Positions 62,573-64,000 of a stretch of 64,000 nt of DNA are shown here, one piece after another. The number at the start of each line of letters is the position of its first letter. The first letter of the stretch is position 1. This stretch comes from Plastoroseomonas arctica. GTDB lineage: Bacteria; Pseudomonadota; Alphaproteobacteria; Acetobacterales; Acetobacteraceae. A program made the translations under genes and the position numbers. The stretch spans positions 1-64,000 of the forward strand of contig NZ_JAAEDH010000023.1 of assembly GCF_018128965.1 (NCBI RefSeq), given 5' to 3'. Under the pieces are notes generated by a model. The model saw only the letters and a list, made by a program, of their open reading frames with translations. It did no database searches and was not told the DNA's origin.

Positions 62573-62851
62573 ATGTCGCGCAGCGTCTGGAAGGGGCCGT
62601 TCGTGGACGGCTACCTGCTCAACAAGGCGGAAGCCGCCCGCAACTCCACCCGCAACGAGATCATCAAGATCTGGTCGCGGCGCAGCACGATCCTGCCGCA
62701 GTTCGTGGGGCTGACATTCGGCGTCTATAACGGCCGGAAGTTCCTGCCGGTGCAGGTCTCCGAGAACATGGTGGGGCACAAGTTCGGCGAGTTCTCGCCG
62801 ACGCGCACCTTCACCAGCCACTCGTCGGACAAGAAGGCGAAGCGGGGCTAA
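62573..62851 (+). CDS. rpsS: 30S ribosomal protein S19
   Basis: 92 aa: [49 protein letters not shown] and [16 protein letters not shown]19 lies in the 30S head near the A-site finger. ATG 62573 is the family start; the open frame upstream is a shadow of rplB. Confidence 0.98.
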   Translation: MSRSVWKGPFVDGYLLNKAEAARNSTRNEIIKIWSRRSTILPQFVGLTFGVYNGRKFLPVQVSENMVGHKFGEFSPTRTFTSHSSDKKAKRG

Positions 62852-62854
62852 GTC

Positions 62855-63250
62855 ATGAGCAAGCCGAAACACGCCCGCACGCTTGCGGAAACCGAAGCCC
62901 AGGCCGTGACGTGGAATATCCGCGTCAGCCCGCGCAAGCTGAACCTCGTCGCCGGTCTCATCCGCGGCAAGGCGGCGAGCCAGGCCGTGGCCGAGCTCAC
63001 CTTCGCCAAGCAGCGCATCGCCGTCACCGTGCGCAAGACGCTCGAGAGCGCGATCGCGAATGCCGAGAACAACCACCAGCTCGATGTCGACCGTCTGGTC
63101 GTGCACAAGGCCGAGGTTGGCCGTTCGGTGGTGATGAAGCGCTTCGCGGCCCGCGGCCGCGGCAAGGCGTCCCGCATCGAGAAGTGGTTCAGCAACCTCA
63201 AGATCGTGGTCGCCGAACAGCAGGTCGCGGCAACGCAGGAGACCGCATAA
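62855..63250 (+). CDS. rplV: 50S ribosomal protein L22
   Basis: 131 aa: [57 protein letters not shown] and a C-terminal loop [23 protein letters not shown] that reaches the exit tunnel. Three bases separate it from rpsS. Confidence 0.98.
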   Translation: MSKPKHARTLAETEAQAVTWNIRVSPRKLNLVAGLIRGKAASQAVAELTFAKQRIAVTVRKTLESAIANAENNHQLDVDRLVVHKAEVGRSVVMKRFAARGRGKASRIEKWFSNLKIVVAEQQVAATQETA

Positions 63251-63251
63251 C

Positions 63252-63929
63252 ATGGGTCAGAAGATCAACCCGATTGGGTTCCGGCTCGGCATCAACCGCA
63301 CCTGGGACAGCCGCTGGTTCGCCGATCGCGACTACGCCAAGCTGCTGCATGAGGACATCAAGCTGCGCGCCATCCTGCGCGAGAAGCTGAAGGGTGCCGG
63401 CGTCTCCCGCATCGTGATCGAGCGCCCGGCCAAGAAGCCGCGCGTGACCATCCACGCGGCCCGCCCCGGCGTCGTCATCGGCAAGAAGGGCGCGGATATC
63501 GAAGTGCTGCGCAAGGAGCTCTCGAAGCTCGCCGGCGGCGAAGTGGCGCTGAACATCGTCGAAATCCGCAAGCCGGAGATCGACGCGACGCTGGTGGCCG
63601 AGAACATCGCCCAGCAGCTCGAGCGCCGCATCGCCTTCCGTCGTGCGATGAAGCGCGCCGTGCAGTCCGCCATGCGCCTCGGCGCGCTGGGCATCCGGAT
63701 CAACTGCTCGGGTCGCCTGGGTGGCGCCGAGATCGCGCGCGCCGAGTGGTATCGCGAAGGTCGCGTGCCGCTGCACACGCTGCGCGCCGACATCGATTTC
63801 GGCACGGCCACAGCCATGACCACCTATGGCACCTGCGGTGTGAAGGTGTGGGTGTTCAAGGGCGAGATCCTGGCCCATGACCCGATGGCGCAGGACAAGC
63901 GCGCCGCCGAACAAGCGCCGCAGCGCTGA
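63252..63929 (+). CDS. rpsC: 30S ribosomal protein S3
   Basis: 225 aa: [32 protein letters not shown], the KH domain [17 protein letters not shown], and the C-terminal [32 protein letters not shown]3 helps line the mRNA entry channel and has helicase activity with S4 and S5. The ATG follows the rplV stop after one base. Confidence 0.98.
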   Translation: MGQKINPIGFRLGINRTWDSRWFADRDYAKLLHEDIKLRAILREKLKGAGVSRIVIERPAKKPRVTIHAARPGVVIGKKGADIEVLRKELSKLAGGEVALNIVEIRKPEIDATLVAENIAQQLERRIAFRRAMKRAVQSAMRLGALGIRINCSGRLGGAEIARAEWYREGRVPLHTLRADIDFGTATAMTTYGTCGVKVWVFKGEILAHDPMAQDKRAAEQAPQR

Positions 63930-63941
63930 GGAAGTACGACA

Positions 63942-64000
63942 ATGCTGCAACCGAAGCGCACCACCTTCCGAAAGGCCCATAAGGGCCGCATCAAGGGCCT
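63942..64000 (+). CDS. rplP: 50S ribosomal protein L16, N-terminal part (continues beyond window)
   Basis: The 19 visible codons read MLQPKRTTFRKAHKGRIKG, the standard start of L16. GAGGAAG at 63928-63934 is its ribosome-binding site. The order rpsC-rplP is that of the S10 operon. Confidence 0.95.
   Translation, partial: MLQPKRTTFRKAHKGRIKG

Overview
The window is chromosomal DNA of a high-GC (about 70 % by eye) alphaproteobacterium. Three things point to Acetobacteraceae/Rhodospirillales, probably Roseomonas-like: the run EnvC-like / ctpA / yibQ / rppH; a Bug-type tricarboxylate-transporter binding protein among many small carbon-acid catabolic genes; and G/C-run hairpins placed right after stop codons. 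This is inferred from gene content and family resemblance, without a database search. Coding density is high, many stops and starts overlap (ATGA, TGATG, GTGA), and no rRNA, tRNA, CRISPR array, insertion sequence or prophage was seen.

Layout. 1-3.7 kb: cell-envelope and RNA-decay genes (EnvC-like factor, CtpA protease, YibQ-like deacetylase, RppH). 3.8-7.6 kb (minus): a three-gene iron-type ABC importer. 7.8-19.4 kb: scattered catabolic genes (sugar isomerase, VOC protein, metal-dependent hydrolase, D-aminoacylase, RlmI, Bug protein, EamA exporter, class II aldolase, N-carbamoyl amino acid hydrolase, UxaA-type dehydratase) and two small membrane proteins. 19.4-21 kb (minus): small lipoprotein, NudL and a DUF1285 protein. 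21.2-29.4 kb: a MoxR / DUF58 / DUF4159 / GATase-like membrane protein operon with an LtrA gene translationally coupled inside it. 29.4-35.3 kb: ankyrin protein, holC with two tandem M17 aminopeptidases, cysQ and tsaC/sua5. 35.2-42.6 kb: MFS permease, esterase, a two-gene chromate transporter, an orphan binding protein with a duplicated 3'-end remnant, a TPR protein, a papain-like protease and NDH-2. 42.8-47 kb: zinc-finger protein, polA and an MFS exporter. 47-57.3 kb: two secreted proteins built from one recurring domain, a Hint-domain protein, M81 and aspartoacylase-like hydrolases, an FAH enzyme, NeuD-like acetyltransferase, FKBP, GST, an orphan gp5/VgrG-type OB domain, a peptide-binding protein and a cupin. 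57.4-64 kb: the str-S10 ribosomal operon (rpsL, rpsG, tuf, rpsJ, rplC, rplD, rplW, rplB, rpsS, rplV, rpsC, rplP), with a good promoter, a roughly 200-nt leader holding a long hairpin, and no fusA between rpsG and tuf.

The most unusual items are the recurring secreted domain (three copies in two genes), the stand-alone baseplate-V-like OB protein beside one of them, the family of post-stop hairpin elements, the LtrA gene inside the MoxR operon, the missing fusA, and the direct repeat left by a partial duplication of a binding-protein gene.
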